In this document: one piece after another, positions 43,271-54,464 of the stretch
Numbering within the stretch: position 1 is the first letter of the stretch
How the letters are laid out: every line of letters starts with the position of its first letter
NCBI GenBank assembly: GCA_030248215.1
Contig: JASANG010000937.1
Span: forward strand, 62,001 to 126,000
Direction: 5' to 3'
Source: Enoplolaimus lenunculus
Lineage: Eukaryota; Nematoda; Enoplea; Enoplida; Thoracostomopsidae
Length of the DNA stretch: 64,000 nt
The notes under the pieces: model-generated
Told to the model about the DNA's origin: nothing
What the model saw: only the letters and a program-made list of their open reading frames with translations
Databases searched by the model: none
Made by a program: the position numbers and the translations under genes

Positions 43271-45010
43271 AGTTTGAGTTTTTCGGTTTTTCGCTCGCGT
43301 GCTCGAGCCCCGACAGCAAACCGATCTCTCTGCACACGGAGGCGACTTAGTGTGCACGAGAGTTTCGGGGCGCTGATGCAAGGGGGGGGGCTATGCGCGT
43401 TTCGCGCAGGGGTAAAATTTTCTAAGAATTTTAAGGGGGGGCCCGGTTAGAATTTTCCGGCTACACAAAGGGGGTGTGGGTAAATTTTTGGGCTAGAATT
43501 TTGCCTGTCGTTGGCGACAACGCTGGTGTAAAATTTTTGGTACAAATTTTAGGGGGGAAAACTTAATTCACGGAATCTGCGCAAAAGTGCTACTTAGACA
43601 ATAAATACTCGGAAAACAAGCACTTTTAGGAATAACCTAGACATTCGCAGGTGGATTGTCAGCTTGACAGGGAAGCCAATACAGCCTAATGCTAAGCATT
43701 TAGGAAATGTCAGACAAAAGAGCTAAGACCCTGTCGCTCAGAAAATTTCAGTGTACCCCGTGATTTAGGGCAATTCTAGCTAGGCCCCAGCGAACTAAGT
43801 GATTAACAGGTCTCGACCAGTTGACAATCAAACTGCTGAATGTGCAGCCTGTGAAAAATCACGCTTAAGTCTTAGCAAAATGTAGTGCCCTCGGAAACAG
43901 ACACAGTGCTATGGAAAATATCTAAACAGAAATATTCTCAAGAAACCTCTGGAATTTTGAGCCTGCACACAGCGGGATTCACGTGGTGCACCCACATCCT
44001 CGCAAGACCTTGCGGTAAACGTGCAGCTTTTCTGAAAACTATTAAGGTAACGATGGTGAGCTTGTCTGGAATGCCCATGCAATGTGTGTGAATTCTGAGC
44101 CTAGGCTTAAGCAAACCATTGAGCCTAAATTGGAGTTAAACCGAGCCTAGCTGAAGGCCACATATAGACTAATCAAGCTCACCATCACGAATCATAGAAC
44201 ACATCTCAAACAGTGATTCATAACTATAAGCTACGGTAAATAGCTGTAAAGTAGTTGATAGATGATAGGGAACTAGGAACACACAGTGAAAATTTCATGA
44301 ATCACGCATCGAACTCTTTTTAGCAATTATTATAATCTAATTTCAATTTAATTGAAGTTATTAATTTCAGCTCGCGACTGATTTCTTAAGTCTGACTTAA
44401 GACTAAGGTATTTTTCGGCTCAGCCATTTCTGTATGTATAAACTGTACAAATAACAATATACCACAACTTTAATCTGTGTCCAGTCTTGAACCGAGAGCG
44501 CTAAGCAAATTTCTGGCCTAAGAGCCACGGCTAAAAAATTGAAATAAACTTCAGAGCTAAAAGAGACTCAAACTTTTGCATAAATATGAAAAATTCATGA
44601 CAATCAGAGTCTCAAAAGACAAATAATTAGCCCTGGTTCAAATCAGTGGCAAGGACAATCAATTAAAAACCTTAAAGGCTAGGATCGATCCGCCTTTCTA
44701 TCAAAACGGCCTATGGCCAAGTAAAGCAAAACTCGGTTGAACCAACCAATTTCTAGGACTAAGGCTAATGTTAAGCCATACCCATGACAGAGTGTCATTA
44801 AGCCTAACCATGAAAAATAGTTGTGCGCACACAGTTGTACTAAACTCCACGGAGAAAAAGCTAATTGTTGCTGGTGCGACCCACCTACACGCACTCGTGG
44901 GTTCGTTTGAGCTTAGAACATAGGCAGGCTTAGGCGTATGACGATATCGGGATTTTGTGACTCTCAAAACCTGATATCACGCCGGGGGACGACCGTCATC
45001 CTCTAGTCAA
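43271..45010. other. Possible transcribed region without identified ORF
   Basis: G-rich runs (43380-43390, 43433-43441) and repeated TAAAATTTT-type motifs occupy 43400-43570. AATAAA is at about 43599. An AGCCTAGGCTTAAGC stretch at 44098 and a diverged CCTAAGCC-MITE-like segment near 44680-44960 follow. I find no supported exon. Confidence 0.35.
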
Positions 45011-45015
45011 GTAGC

Positions 45016-45171
45016 TTACTTTGGCAGATCCACGGCCTCGAACACCCGTGAGAGTATCATCTCGGATTCGTCCGCAGGGATACTCGTTGATCGTACCCGT
45101 AACAATATTGGCGGTAATGATTGCAAACCCCGTTGTCCGACGCGTAAAACATACAAATATGCGCTAAAGCG
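45016..45171 (-). CDS. Candidate terminal exon, 51 residues
   Basis: On the minus strand an acceptor, CAAGGTTCTTAG, at 45172-45183 opens a phase-0 frame. It runs RFSAYLYVLRVGQRGLQSLP, then PADESEMILSRVFEAVDLPK, and ends with TAA at 45018-45016. The hydrophobic/acidic pattern near the C terminus looks coding. The same segment is also open in another minus frame and one plus frame, so the assignment is uncertain. A possible upstream exon lies at 45.65-45.79 kb but no phase-compatible join was found. Confidence 0.3.
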   Translation of the reverse strand, partial: RFSAYLYVLRVGQRGLQSLPPILLRVRSTSIPADESEMILSRVFEAVDLPK

Positions 45172-46080
45172 CTAAGAACCTTGATTCGTCAAAACTCAAG
45201 GTACTAATAAATGGCAAATATACAGGTTTTCAGCTGTACTTGAACCTGTGGTATACCAAGTAACATTTTACGTCGAATAACATAGCTGATCATCGTCGCT
45301 TTTTCCGTCATTACTTGCATTCGCTCTTAAGTAAGCATCAAGCCAGTTTAATTTCGCCTCATATGCAAGACAACTGCGCTCTGTTGAATGCTGCTTAACA
45401 GCTTCAAGAGCTTTTTGCTATGTATATATGATGCAAACTGTGTGTGCCTGCAACTGCGCTGTTGGTGATACTTTAACCATTTTTACTGCTATTTGGTTTT
45501 CCCGTTTACCGTCTATTTTCTAAATCAAACAAAGACGGATTTACAAAAACAGCAAGCTAAAAATGAAACAAGACCGGAGCCGTTAAACATCTATGGAAAA
45601 ATTCGAGCCGAACATATTCTAATACCAAGCAGCATAAGCAGGTAAAAAAATACCAAACCCCGCGGCTCGTTGGGTATTCTCGCCGATTTCATATCATTTT
45701 CCGCCCCGCTCCACTCCAACCTGCACCCCATGGGATCACCATAGGATTCCCCTTCCCGAAGACATTCTTGGCAAGAAGACGTCGACATTTCCACTGACCA
45801 TGTTTACCCCCGGCCGAAAATTTCTGCCAATATTAAGAGTTTTAATATGCAAGTGAAATTACCCTTACTGTCTCCAATTTTTGCTCTTGCCACCTCTCTA
45901 TTATCAATTCCTGGTTGTGGGAGCTGTGATAAATTGCTGTTGGGCGCCCACTACACCAAATACTAACACAAACAAAAGAAACATTTTAGTACAAGTTATT
46001 TAAAAATTTATCAGTTACCCGTCTTTACTATATGCCTACCTGCATGGTATAAACAAGACGCGCTGACATATATAATAAAA
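45172..46080. other. GC-richer segment at 45650-45790, otherwise nothing
   Basis: The minus strand at 45650-45794 is open (MSTSSCQECLREGESYGDPM...) with balanced codons and could be an exon. A second frame is also open and no splice join is convincing. The rest is AT-rich. Confidence 0.25.
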
Positions 46081-46092
46081 GTGGGTTAGCTC

Positions 46093-46266
46093 CAATGGCG
46101 TATCCATGGGGGGCACCCCGGCCGTGACCCCCCCAACAGCATCTCGACAAAAATTATATACTTAGCAATTCTGTGACAATAGTTCATGGTTTGTGTGTGG
46201 GTCAAAAGTAAGTTTATTACCTGTGAAATTTTGACCCCCCATTTTGAGATCCTGGATCCGCCACTG
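46093..46266 (-). mobile_element. hAT-like MITE, 174 bp, with 8-bp target duplication
   Basis: The ends CAATGGCGTATCCATGG and CCTGGATCCGCCACTG are inverted repeats. The flanks are GTTAGCTC (46085-46092) and GTTAGCGC (46267-46274), a 7/8 duplication. The interior is the inverse of 7270-7453. Size, ends and duplication fit the hAT superfamily. Confidence 0.88.
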
Positions 46267-46274
46267 GTTAGCGC

Positions 46275-47165
46275 CAAGCATTTACAAGTTCTCGATCTAC
46301 AATAGCTTGACTGAGTTGATAAGTAATAAAGCGTTCGAAAAGTATGCGCCGTCAGAAAAATGCCAGTAAGCACCAGGAGAATGCTATCTTAGGGGGGGAA
46401 TAGTGTGATATATTTCAGCAAAAAGTTCTGATTCTGAAACGTGCCGAAGAAGGCACTTTTACAGGAGGTAAAAATAACCAGAATATGTCAAAATGTTTTC
46501 TCGTTCACGTCAATCGCGTGCCAAAAAACGTAAATGACGTGATTATTTGTTCCAAAATAAAATGTTCGCTACGCACCTGCAAAGCGCAGTCTCCGATCCT
46601 AAAACTTATTACCCGAGCGTGGCATACAGCAATGATAAAACCTCGCTGTGAAACGACCGAAAAACCACACGCAATTTAGTACTAAATCAGTAAGGTAATA
46701 TTTTGGTTTTGGTGCCTGCATAAGGGTCTTGATTCCTGGGTGCCCCTATTTAGATCCAGCATTGCGTAAGCGGCTTTTAGATGTACATGGACCAAACCCT
46801 AGGATGAACCGCAGAGCGATAGTGAGAAAACAGATTTTAAACCATTTTCTTTCAAAAAGATGTTGAGAAGCTCAAATGTCAAAGATGGGCTTCTTTTCAA
46901 ATCCGTATCCACAAAAAGTTGAAGGTTGTGTAGTAAAATATAGATGCTTTATACCAGAGATTACTTAGCCAGGAAGTCCGTTGGGCCTATGTTTTAATCT
47001 CACTGCCCTCCCAAAATTCCACTGTCCGATTATTTCTATTTGAAGTGGTATATTGGTTTTGGAATATGGTCGGAGGTCAGGTTTTTGGGATTTATATAAT
47101 GTTTGCAGATGATGTTTTATAATTTAGGTCCTGGTCCATTACTAAACCGAACCTAAGCGTAACAC
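46275..47165. other. No gene recognised
   Basis: A 64-codon ATG frame at 46485-46679 has no splice context and AT-rich codon use. No repeat is recognised. Confidence 0.4.
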
Positions 47166-47169
47166 AACA

Positions 47170-47965
47170 CTAAAGCCCAAATGTTTGCCTAATTTATAAT
47201 TACAGTTATTTTCACTAAATCATAGTTCACTAACTATTCGATTATCGGTTTGGAAGGTTTCTAGACAATTCATTCAGATTCCTTGCACCCAAAGATCCTT
47301 TATTGCTAAAATTAGATTGTTTGTAACCCATAATAATTAGTGAATCATTCTAGAAAGTCCTAATATAGGCTTATCAGTTATGCTAATATGCAAATTAGCT
47401 ATTAGCTAACTATTAAATAATCGATTAAGGAGGTTTGTAAACAATTTATTCAAATTTCTGGTAACCAAAACCCTTTAGTACTGGAATTGGATTGCTTGTA
47501 ACCCTTATAATCAGTGAAATACAGTAAAAAGCTTAGTTTAGGCTTAACAATTATGCTAATATGCAAAATAGCTAACTAACAATTAAATTATCAGTTATGA
47601 GGTTTGTAAACAATTTATTCAGATTTGTCGTACCCAAAAACCCTTTAGTACACAAATTAGACTGCTTGTAACCGTAATAATTAGTGAAACACAGTAAAAA
47701 GGTGCAATTTAGGCTTAACCAATTATGCAATTTCACTTGTAGCTAATAAACGGCTTAAAATTTTAAAACCCCAATGCGAGGTTAACGCTCCAGGACTATA
47801 CGCTTTCAAAGAAAAAAAAGTTAATCAAAATCGGTTCAGCAGTTCTTGAGATTATTTTCGGACGGACAGAAGGCCAGAAGAACGAACGAACGGACATCCA
47901 CCCTTTGATCCCTAAGTAGAAAACATAAAACACTTCGCTCAATGTACTGAAATTCGAGAGTACCC
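47170..47965 (-). mobile_element. Inverted copy of the tandem-repeat-cored element
   Basis: Reverse homologue of 1021-2105. Three to four units of about 173 bp (TTATGCTAATATGCAAATTA, GGTTTGTAAACAATTTATTC, ACCCAAAAACCCTTTAGTA) are followed by AAAACCCCAATGCGAGGTTA, AAAATCGGTTCAGCAGTTC, an ACGGACAGA...ACGGACATCCACC block and CACTTCGCTC. The distal flank is not recognised, so the copy is probably truncated. Confidence 0.65.
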
Positions 47966-48549
47966 GCATATTATCACACGATTAAGTTTGAGAAAACTTA
48001 TTGAGTTTATAAACATCGCATCAACAAAGTTCTAAAACAGAGTTGTCATTTACACATACTCGATGTAATGAGCTGAAATTTTAAAAACAAAACTTTCAAA
48101 ATAAAAAGACTATAAAAGCAATTTTGACAAAAAAAATTACAAATTATGTTTATTACGCGTAACAGACGCTGGTAAATGTTCAATTTATCATTATTATATA
48201 TCGATATTGTATATAACTTACCACATATAAATCCGTTTTGGCAAGGTAACTTTGACGTAAATTACCTTTTATGTACTGGACGTAGCCCTCTGTAGCCGCA
48301 TTTATGACCTTGTTGAAAACTTGCACTGCCATGGTTTACAAAATCTAAATCAGTTTGAACAAACGAATTCACAAAGACTGAGAGCAACATCCAATATGTA
48401 TTAGATTTATACTTAAGATAGGCATATCTTCCGTGAAGTTTGCATACATCAGAGTACATCCGGAGGTGAAATGTTCGGTAGCCAAAACAAAAGGTAAACA
48501 AGTTTTAAGAAAACAAAATTTAGTAAAACTGTTGTGTCTTCTGAATTTG

Positions 48550-48690
48550 CAGGCCTGTAGCCAGCTCACTTTGCTATATGGTGCTAAACGTTTTTCAGGA
48601 GCGACATTCAGGAGGATTCGATGTCAGCTTACAAGCATGGTTGAAAAGCCGGGGAAGGGGCAAAAATCTCTCAGCTCGTAGCCATGCAGT
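48550..48690 (+). mobile_element. 165-bp hAT-type MITE, diverged
   Basis: CAGGCCTGTAGCCAGCTCAC, TTTTTCAGGAG, GCTTACAAGCATGGTTGAAA and CTCGTAGCCATGC keep the family order. It lies 135 bp upstream of a better copy. Confidence 0.7.
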
Positions 48691-48824
48691 TATAAGCACG
48701 TTATTAAAATGGTAGTTCGGTACACGGTCAAGCCCAAACTACCTACGAGTCTCAGAAAAAACTTTCAACACTTGTAAACTTACACAGTGCCAATTGTGGC
48801 TTACGTTTTTGTACACTATTCGAG

Positions 48825-48988
48825 CAGGTCTGTATCCAGCTCACCATGCTAGGGGGGCTAAAAACGTTTTCAGGAGGTTCATACAAGGGTTTTTGTTGAC
48901 TTACAAGCAAGATTGAAATTTTCTAGGGGAGCAGAAATTTTTCACTGGAGACCGTTCCCCCACTGCTCGCTCCTTGGCTACGTGCCCG
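48825..48988 (+). mobile_element. 165-bp hAT-type MITE with target duplication
   Basis: The copy runs from CAGGTCTGTATCCAGC to CCTTGGCTACGTGCCCG. The flanks TATTCGAG (48817-48824) and TATTTGCG (48989-48996) match at 6 of 8 bases. The interior has GACTTACAAGCAAGATTGAA and a GGGGAGCAGAAATTTTTC stretch. Confidence 0.82.
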
Positions 48989-48996
48989 TATTTGCG

Positions 48997-51285
48997 CTAT
49001 TGCGGCAACTCAACAAGCGAGAAAAACGTGATTAAACACTACGCAACGGGGTAATGCAAAATTTATGTTTTTTCATACAAATGAAAACCAAAAAAAAGCT
49101 CGTGTCATGATCTCTATCTCATTTTCAAAGCCGCTAAAATCGTCATGAGAATATTATCTTAAAAGCTGTTTGATAAATATATTACTTAAAACATAGTATA
49201 GCAGCATTTGCTAACCGCGGAAAGATTGGTCGCAATATCAAGATTTTGGTAGAGGCAGGATAGTCGCACAAAATCGATAAGTTTTTATAGTTTATTGCAT
49301 AAAAAACAAATTGGATTCTTCTAAACCTTTTTTAACCGAAATAAATCTTTCGAAGGCGTTGAACGGGCCACGGGACCCATACCCTCATCTGGGTACACGT
49401 TTGTGACACTCTAGGCTGTTAGGATGTGTTTCTCGTCTCAAATAGTCACGTGGATCACAGAACGTTGTTTATAGGTTTGATTTGTTATAACTGCATGTGA
49501 TTCTTTTGAAAGAGCGAATTTTTTACTGCTGGTTATCCTGACCTTAAGTAAAAGTGGAACTGGTCAGAAGGTCACTGTTCACGTGGGATCCTTACATTTG
49601 GGTCCTGCATTCTCAATTGTGTGCAGCACCAATCACTGGTTAGTACTGCTTTTTTGAACATTCCAACAGCTGCAGTTTCGGCTTTCCGCACGTCCACTAC
49701 GATACCTTAGGCTGACAATGCATTAAGTCACTAACTCACACCGTATAAAACCAATGCAAACTACCAGGTAACTGCTAAACCCCAAACTCCGTAAAACTTC
49801 CCCCAAATTACTACACAAAACACCAGAAATCCCCCGAAAACCAAACAAAACAAAGCCCCGCTAAAATTTACTAAACTCACAAAACTCCGATAAACTCCAT
49901 TAAGATCCCCGTTATAACATCACAAAGTTGCCCCGAAAAACTCTGATACTGCCCGTAGACTCCGTGCACCATGCGCTCTCTGTTCCAACAGACTTAAGCA
50001 CCGGTTCACCGTGGAAAACAAAAATTATACTAAATTTCTAACCAATGGTCACAGATCGCAATTTGTAAGCTCGAGCTGGCAAGAACTTTAACATAAAAGT
50101 GTGTCATAATAGCCTTGAATGTGTATGGTCACTATTTTTATGCAAACATCTGAAGTTATTTGCACAAAAAATAACTGCGGCATATAAAACAACGTATACT
50201 AATATACCGGTTTTGTTTAGAAAGCTGCTCATCGCTGTTTTATCAACAACGCAACCGCCGAAGTTGCTCGAGAACCATTGCTATTCTGAACAGAAAAGTT
50301 TAAAACCTAACGTGTCATGCTGCAGGTTTTATATCAGCAATTGTTGCGGGAAAATACTGTTGCATTGACAAGTTTTAATTGTTTCACAGACAACTCAAAA
50401 ACTTTGATACAACGTAAATTAGGGTCTTTTGGGGCATCGAATGGTATATAATGTACCAAACTTTTGGACAAAAAATTTTTGGATCCGGACTTTGGGATCT
50501 TAAAAAACTGAATTTTTCAAAGAGGAGAGAATGAAAATCTAAGTATGAAATATTTTCAATATATACGTATATACATATATACCAATTATTTTTGTATAAG
50601 GATTATATATCCAGTTTCAGTTACTTGCCGATTAGGCGAGGTCTCCCCTCAAATTCAATGTGTTTGGCCTCCAATGTCGAATCCATACTTGTATATTTTG
50701 AAGTGTTGTGAAGACTCCTTCTGTATGAGGGGATCCCAACGAGCGGTGTATGGTATTCGATTTTTGACCGTTAACCAGGTTTTAGTAGAGAACTTAAACT
50801 GCCGTTAATTACGAATTTACATATGATGTACTCCGATACCCGGTATATCATATGCTTCCTGAATTATAATTAAGCATTCAGCTCAGGCTTATGCGAAGTT
50901 CACGGTTTAGCTGACATGAGCATGGTTAAGATTTATCTAACAAGTTCTCAGTTAAATATAACTGAATGCGTTTTGTGACAACGTTGTATAAGTGTATTTC
51001 ATATAGAACGGAGATTTGCTGAAACCGGCAAAGTGACATTTTGAAAATGTATGCGAACCTAAGCCTTTGCCTAACTTTTTTGAAAAACAAGTGAAATCCT
51101 TAACCATAAATGTAATAAAAAGTGTACAAGTGGGTCATGCTACGGTTATCTGTAACGCTTACACTTCGAACTAAATCAAAGCGCAATTAACCTTTCTTTG
51201 AGCGATAAGTGTACAGATGTCACTGCACCCAGCGCCTCTAAATCTTAGTAGATTTAGGCTTGCGGTAGCTGGAATCACATTTCTG
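48997..51285. other. No gene; G-depleted stretch at 49745-49930
   Basis: From about 49745 to 49930 the plus strand is almost free of G and rich in A and C (AAACTCC, CCCCAAA, AAACACC repeated irregularly). This is a strong strand asymmetry. The remainder is AT-rich. An 89-codon frame at 50099-50368 lacks an ATG and is not supported. Confidence 0.45.
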
Positions 51286-51817
51286 TGAAAATGTGTGAGC
51301 TCTCGCGCTGCACAGAAATTCTGGGAATAATATCTCGGCGGAAAGACCCCGTGCAAGCTTGTGTCGGTAGACACAGCTTTGATTCGGAAGGCTCTGAGCC
51401 AAAATACGCAGCCCTTGAAGTTTCGGTGTCCCGGAGAGTTGCTACGGGCATGTGTGCGCAGGTTGGACAATTGCTGAAAATCGAAATGTTAAGCAGACTT
51501 TTCAGATCTGTCCGGTTGGAGCTGTAAGTGCTCTCGTGGCCCGGAAAGTATGACAACAGTTCTGAATAGGTGATATTGTATCGGTTCGAGACTAATTTCA
51601 GTGTTTTTGGGTCGAAAACAGTAGTTTCGGATAACTCGAATTTTGTGAAATATCGTTTTGATCTGAATTTTACCAAATTCAGATATTCTGGCTGTAAAAC
51701 TGTGTAATAGGTTTGTAAATGTGCTGAATTCGATGGAATGCATCTAAAAACACTTAATTCTAGCGAAATTTTCGTTTTCTGCGTATTTGAAAACCTAGGG
51801 TAAATTCCGATTACCAT
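51275..51817 (-). CDS. 180-codon minus-strand ORF, uncertain
   Basis: ATG at 51817 opens 180 codons, rich in Ser, Thr, Tyr and Phe, to a stop at 51275. The length is notable at this composition. However, the overlapping plus-strand frame at 51291-51523 ends at a perfect donor and reads more like a protein, so this ORF may be its antisense shadow. No signal peptide, membrane segment or family is recognised. Confidence 0.25.
   Translation of the reverse strand: MVIGIYPRFSNTQKTKISLELSVFRCIPSNSAHLQTYYTVLQPEYLNLVKFRSKRYFTKFELSETTVFDPKTLKLVSNRYNITYSELLSYFPGHESTYSSNRTDLKSLLNISIFSNCPTCAHMPVATLRDTETSRAAYFGSEPSESKLCLPTQACTGSFRRDIIPRISVQRESSHIFTEM
51291..51523 (+). CDS. Candidate first coding exon of the 51-53-kb plus-strand gene region
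   Basis: ATG at 51291 opens 77 codons (MCELSRCTEILGIISRRKDP ... SVRLE) and reaches the donor GGAGCT|GTAAGTGC, a full GTAAGT consensus, in phase 2. Codon use is balanced. The product is mixed polar with several Cys and Arg and is not recognised. It lies about 0.7 kb upstream of the exon at 52245-52424, but the phases do not join directly. An intervening exon or a separate transcript would be needed. Confidence 0.35.
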
Positions 51818-52244
51818 CGAAAATTTATGGTTACTAGCTACTCACGTGTTAAATAAATACGTTTTCTGGGCTTGTTTTGCAATTTACGTGGCAGTTGGGT
51901 GTGTTAAAAGATGGCGATTTAACGTGTGTATTGTTGTATTGTTCTTTTCTCTTTGAATTTTGAAATATATAATTATAAGGTTGATATATTGGCTACTGTG
52001 CGTAGGTGGTTTAAGGGTTGTGGAGGTGTCTTTTACGATTTTCGGAATTAGGTTAATTTTTCTGTTTCTACCGAAACCGGTTATGCAAAATTATTAAATT
52101 TTGCATAATCTTTAAATTTTCCCTGTCCGCCGCTGATTTGTTGAGAATATAGAGAACCTAAGGTTATTTTTGTGATACTAATTTTTGTGGTTTGAATTTT
52201 CAAACGGTGTTGCGGGTGAATTAATTTTGTTTTTCGGTAACAAA

Positions 52245-52424
52245 ATGCGGAATTTTACGGGTTTCAATAACTCCCTGCGGCCGCAGCGGAGTTGGACCTG
52301 GGCGACCGGGGAGGATTGGTGTCATTGGTCAGCGGCGGAATCCCCATTCTGGTCCGGGTTATCACAAGCAAATCCGCAGATTCGGCCGTTACCACGGCCC
52401 GAATCGGTCATCCCTGAACTATTG
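52245..52424 (+). CDS. Coding exon, 60 codons, Trp/Pro-rich
   Basis: ATG at 52245 opens MRNFTGFNNSLRPQRSWTWA, then TGEDWCHWSAAESPFWSGLS and RPLPRPESVIPELL. It ends in phase 0 at CTATTG|GTAAGAGTT. The frame is also open upstream to 52185, so the exon may start earlier. The segment is about 55% G+C in a 40% region, which favours coding. Five tryptophans within 25 residues are unusual. The next exon can join in phase through the acceptor ACGAGTTTCAG at 52648-52658. The family is not recognised. Confidence 0.5.
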
Positions 52425-52604
52425 GTAAGAGTTATTTATTTACTTGCTTACACCATGGTCATTGCGTTACACCGGTGTTTAACTGCTCTTGAGATTATTG
52501 AGAAGGTTAAAGCCGGTCGATAAATTGTCGTATTAGTTATTTTTAGCCGTGGGGTAGAATTACAACTAAGATTATTGGCGGGCAATTAATTTTATTCGGT
52601 TGAA

Positions 52605-52760
52605 ATGGCAAGAAGTACACCATCGTCCCCGTTAAATCCTGAAGCTGACGAGTTTCAGCCTTCCACATCTGGGGTTCGGTGGGCGGTAGCTCACTTAACG
52701 CCTGAGGTCGAAGCTGAGCTCGAGGCTCTGCGAATGCGTAACGCCGAGGAGGATGCGCTG
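52605..52760 (+). CDS. Coding exon, 52 codons (or 34 if spliced at 52659)
   Basis: ATG at 52605 opens MARSTPSSPLNPEADEFQPS, then TSGVRWAVAHLTPEVEAELE and ALRMRNAEEDAL, in phase 0 up to the donor GCGCTG|GTAAGATTT. Alternatively the acceptor GACGAGTTTCAG gives a shorter exon starting at 52659, in phase with the upstream exon. The second half is acidic and Glu/Ala/Leu-rich (EVEAELEALRMRNAEED), a likely amphipathic helix or coiled coil. G+C and codon balance are clearly above the surroundings. The family is not recognised. Confidence 0.55.
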
Positions 52761-53075
52761 GTAAGATTTGTTCTGTTTCTTTAGTCCGGGTGTACTTGTT
52801 GCCAGGATTTAGGTGTTAGTTTTCTTAACCCAGTGTTACATGTTATTTTCGCTAATAAACTAATAGGTTGAGTTCTTACACATAGTATTTACCTCACACA
52901 TACACGTTTACCCATTCACTTTGATTTCGGGTCCGGGACTACCGCCCCGTCCCCGTTTCTTTGTAAATATCGCCGTTGAATTAACCCGCATTTTTCTTGT
53001 GTCCCTGAGTGCTTACGCTAGTCACGCATGCGCTGAGCTTGGGTTGATTCAAATTACCTGAGTTCTTAAAGGTTG

Positions 53076-53284
53076 TAATCGAGGTGCTAGTTGAATTTGC
53101 GCACCTGAAACGTTTTACCGATTTGCCGGTGGAAATTTTACCTGAGTTGAATTTGTCGCAGAGTTTTATATTAGTGGCAGATAGTTTTGGTTCTTGTTCG
53201 ATGGGATTTTTGCGATGCGACCGAAGCCGGCTAGTTGGAAAGTTTGCGTCATTTTATAAAATCAGATTTCTAGTGTCGCGCTGA
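53076..53284 (+). CDS. Candidate terminal coding exon, about 70 codons
   Basis: Following the donor at 52761, in-phase acceptors occur at ACCTGAG, TTCTTAAAG or AATCGAG (about 53061-53086). The frame reads VVIEVLVEFAHLKRFTDLPV, EILPELNLSQSFILVADSFG and so on to TGA at 53282-53284. The phase agrees with the preceding exon, giving a helical-looking C-terminal part of a protein of about 120 to 165 residues. The pyrimidine tracts of the acceptors are only moderate. The family is not recognised. Downstream, an ATG frame at 53430 (MGDSDCAQILAIGGLKERLS...) is short and left unassigned. Confidence 0.4.
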
Positions 53285-54119
53285 TATTTTCGTATGAAGT
53301 TTAATCATTTGAAAATCTGCGGCGCTCATAAGCCGCTGTTATTCGCGCCGGCTTAATTTTGCTTGATTGTCACTCGGTAGGGTGACAAGGTGCATTTTCT
53401 AGTCAGATCTGTATGTAGGATCTTACAGTATGGGTGATTCGGATTGTGCGCAGATTTTGGCGATCGGCGGCTTGAAGGAACGCTTAAGCTTAAGGTGCTC
53501 GGCTGGATTTTCCTTCTTCGGTGGAATACTTTTGAGCTAAGTGAAGTTGCTGTCTCGAAAGATGTGTACAATCTGACTCAGTTGTATTGGGGAGACTACT
53601 GATTCTGCGGATCCCCGTGATTCCCTGTGTTGGTGACTTTGGAACGAACCTACCCCAGTCGCGGGCCTAGCATACTACATCGCATTCGGACATTTTTCAA
53701 CCGCATAAGCAGAAAGTTGCCGAGGGTAGGCGGCGCCTTTTTACTTTCTGACTTATAATACGAATACATTTGACAATTTTCAACCAAAATAATAAACTGT
53801 GAGTACAAAAAAACTAGTGCGATTTCTGAAAATACAAATGTGATTAAATAAAGTAAACACTCGCCACTACAGCGGTAAGTGTGCATTTTTGTTCGACGGA
53901 CATGTGATACCCATGAGAAAGCGACGACAATAAACGATTTACACCATGTGTTCAAAATAATTAAAAACTGGAATCCCGGAAACAAAAACCGACATTTCAA
54001 AAGCTCGGAACAAAAGAACTTAATGAAACTATCGAATAATTGGTTTTCGAGGCGTAGCCAGGGTATTGGAAATGTTCCATCCTACAAAAATTTTGAACCG
54101 CGTTTTCTGTGTTACCAAC
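53285..54119. other. Downstream flank, AATAAA near 53846
   Basis: TAAATAAAGT at about 53845 on the plus strand could be a polyadenylation signal. On the minus strand a segment near 53650-53750 is open, but no exon boundary is convincing. Confidence 0.3.
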
Positions 54120-54127
54120 CGCAAAAG

Positions 54128-54292
54128 CAGGCATGTAGCCAGCTCACCTCACTAGGGAATGGGCAAAAGTTTTTCAGGATGGGCATTCATGGGTTTTCTA
54201 TGACTTACAAGCAAAATTAAAAATCTTCTAGGGTTGACCAAAATTTTCCAGGTGGGCTGAGCCCCACTAGCTTCTCCTTGGCTACGGACCCG
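54128..54292 (+). mobile_element. 165-bp hAT-type MITE with perfect 8-bp duplication
   Basis: The copy runs from CAGGCATGTAGCCAGCTCAC to CCTTGGCTACGGACCCG and is flanked by identical CGCAAAAG at 54120-54127 and 54293-54300. This is the cleanest copy of the family and fixes its ends. The interior has TGACTTACAAGCAAAATTAA and GGGCTGAGCCCCACTAG. Confidence 0.92.
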
Positions 54293-54464
54293 CGCAAAAG
54301 TTCTTAAAACCAGTGGATAAAAATGCCAAAAGGAGAATTTACCGTCGACTCCCTTGCCACGCCATTGGTTATTTTGAGTAGTGGCGTTCGGATGTGGTCA
54401 AACGTTGCTATTTTCCTCTTATATCCGTAGAATTTATACCAGGAGCCGTATTCTCAAATGTGCG

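Noticed and set aside
43095-43610. LTR of a retroelement
   Set aside because: Promoter and AATAAA spacing would allow it, but no second terminal repeat, primer-binding site or element coding sequence is seen in the window.
53650-54000. 116-codon minus-strand frame
   Set aside because: It starts without an ATG, most of it is AT-rich and hydrophobic by composition, and only the last about 30 codons look coding. No acceptor was convincing.
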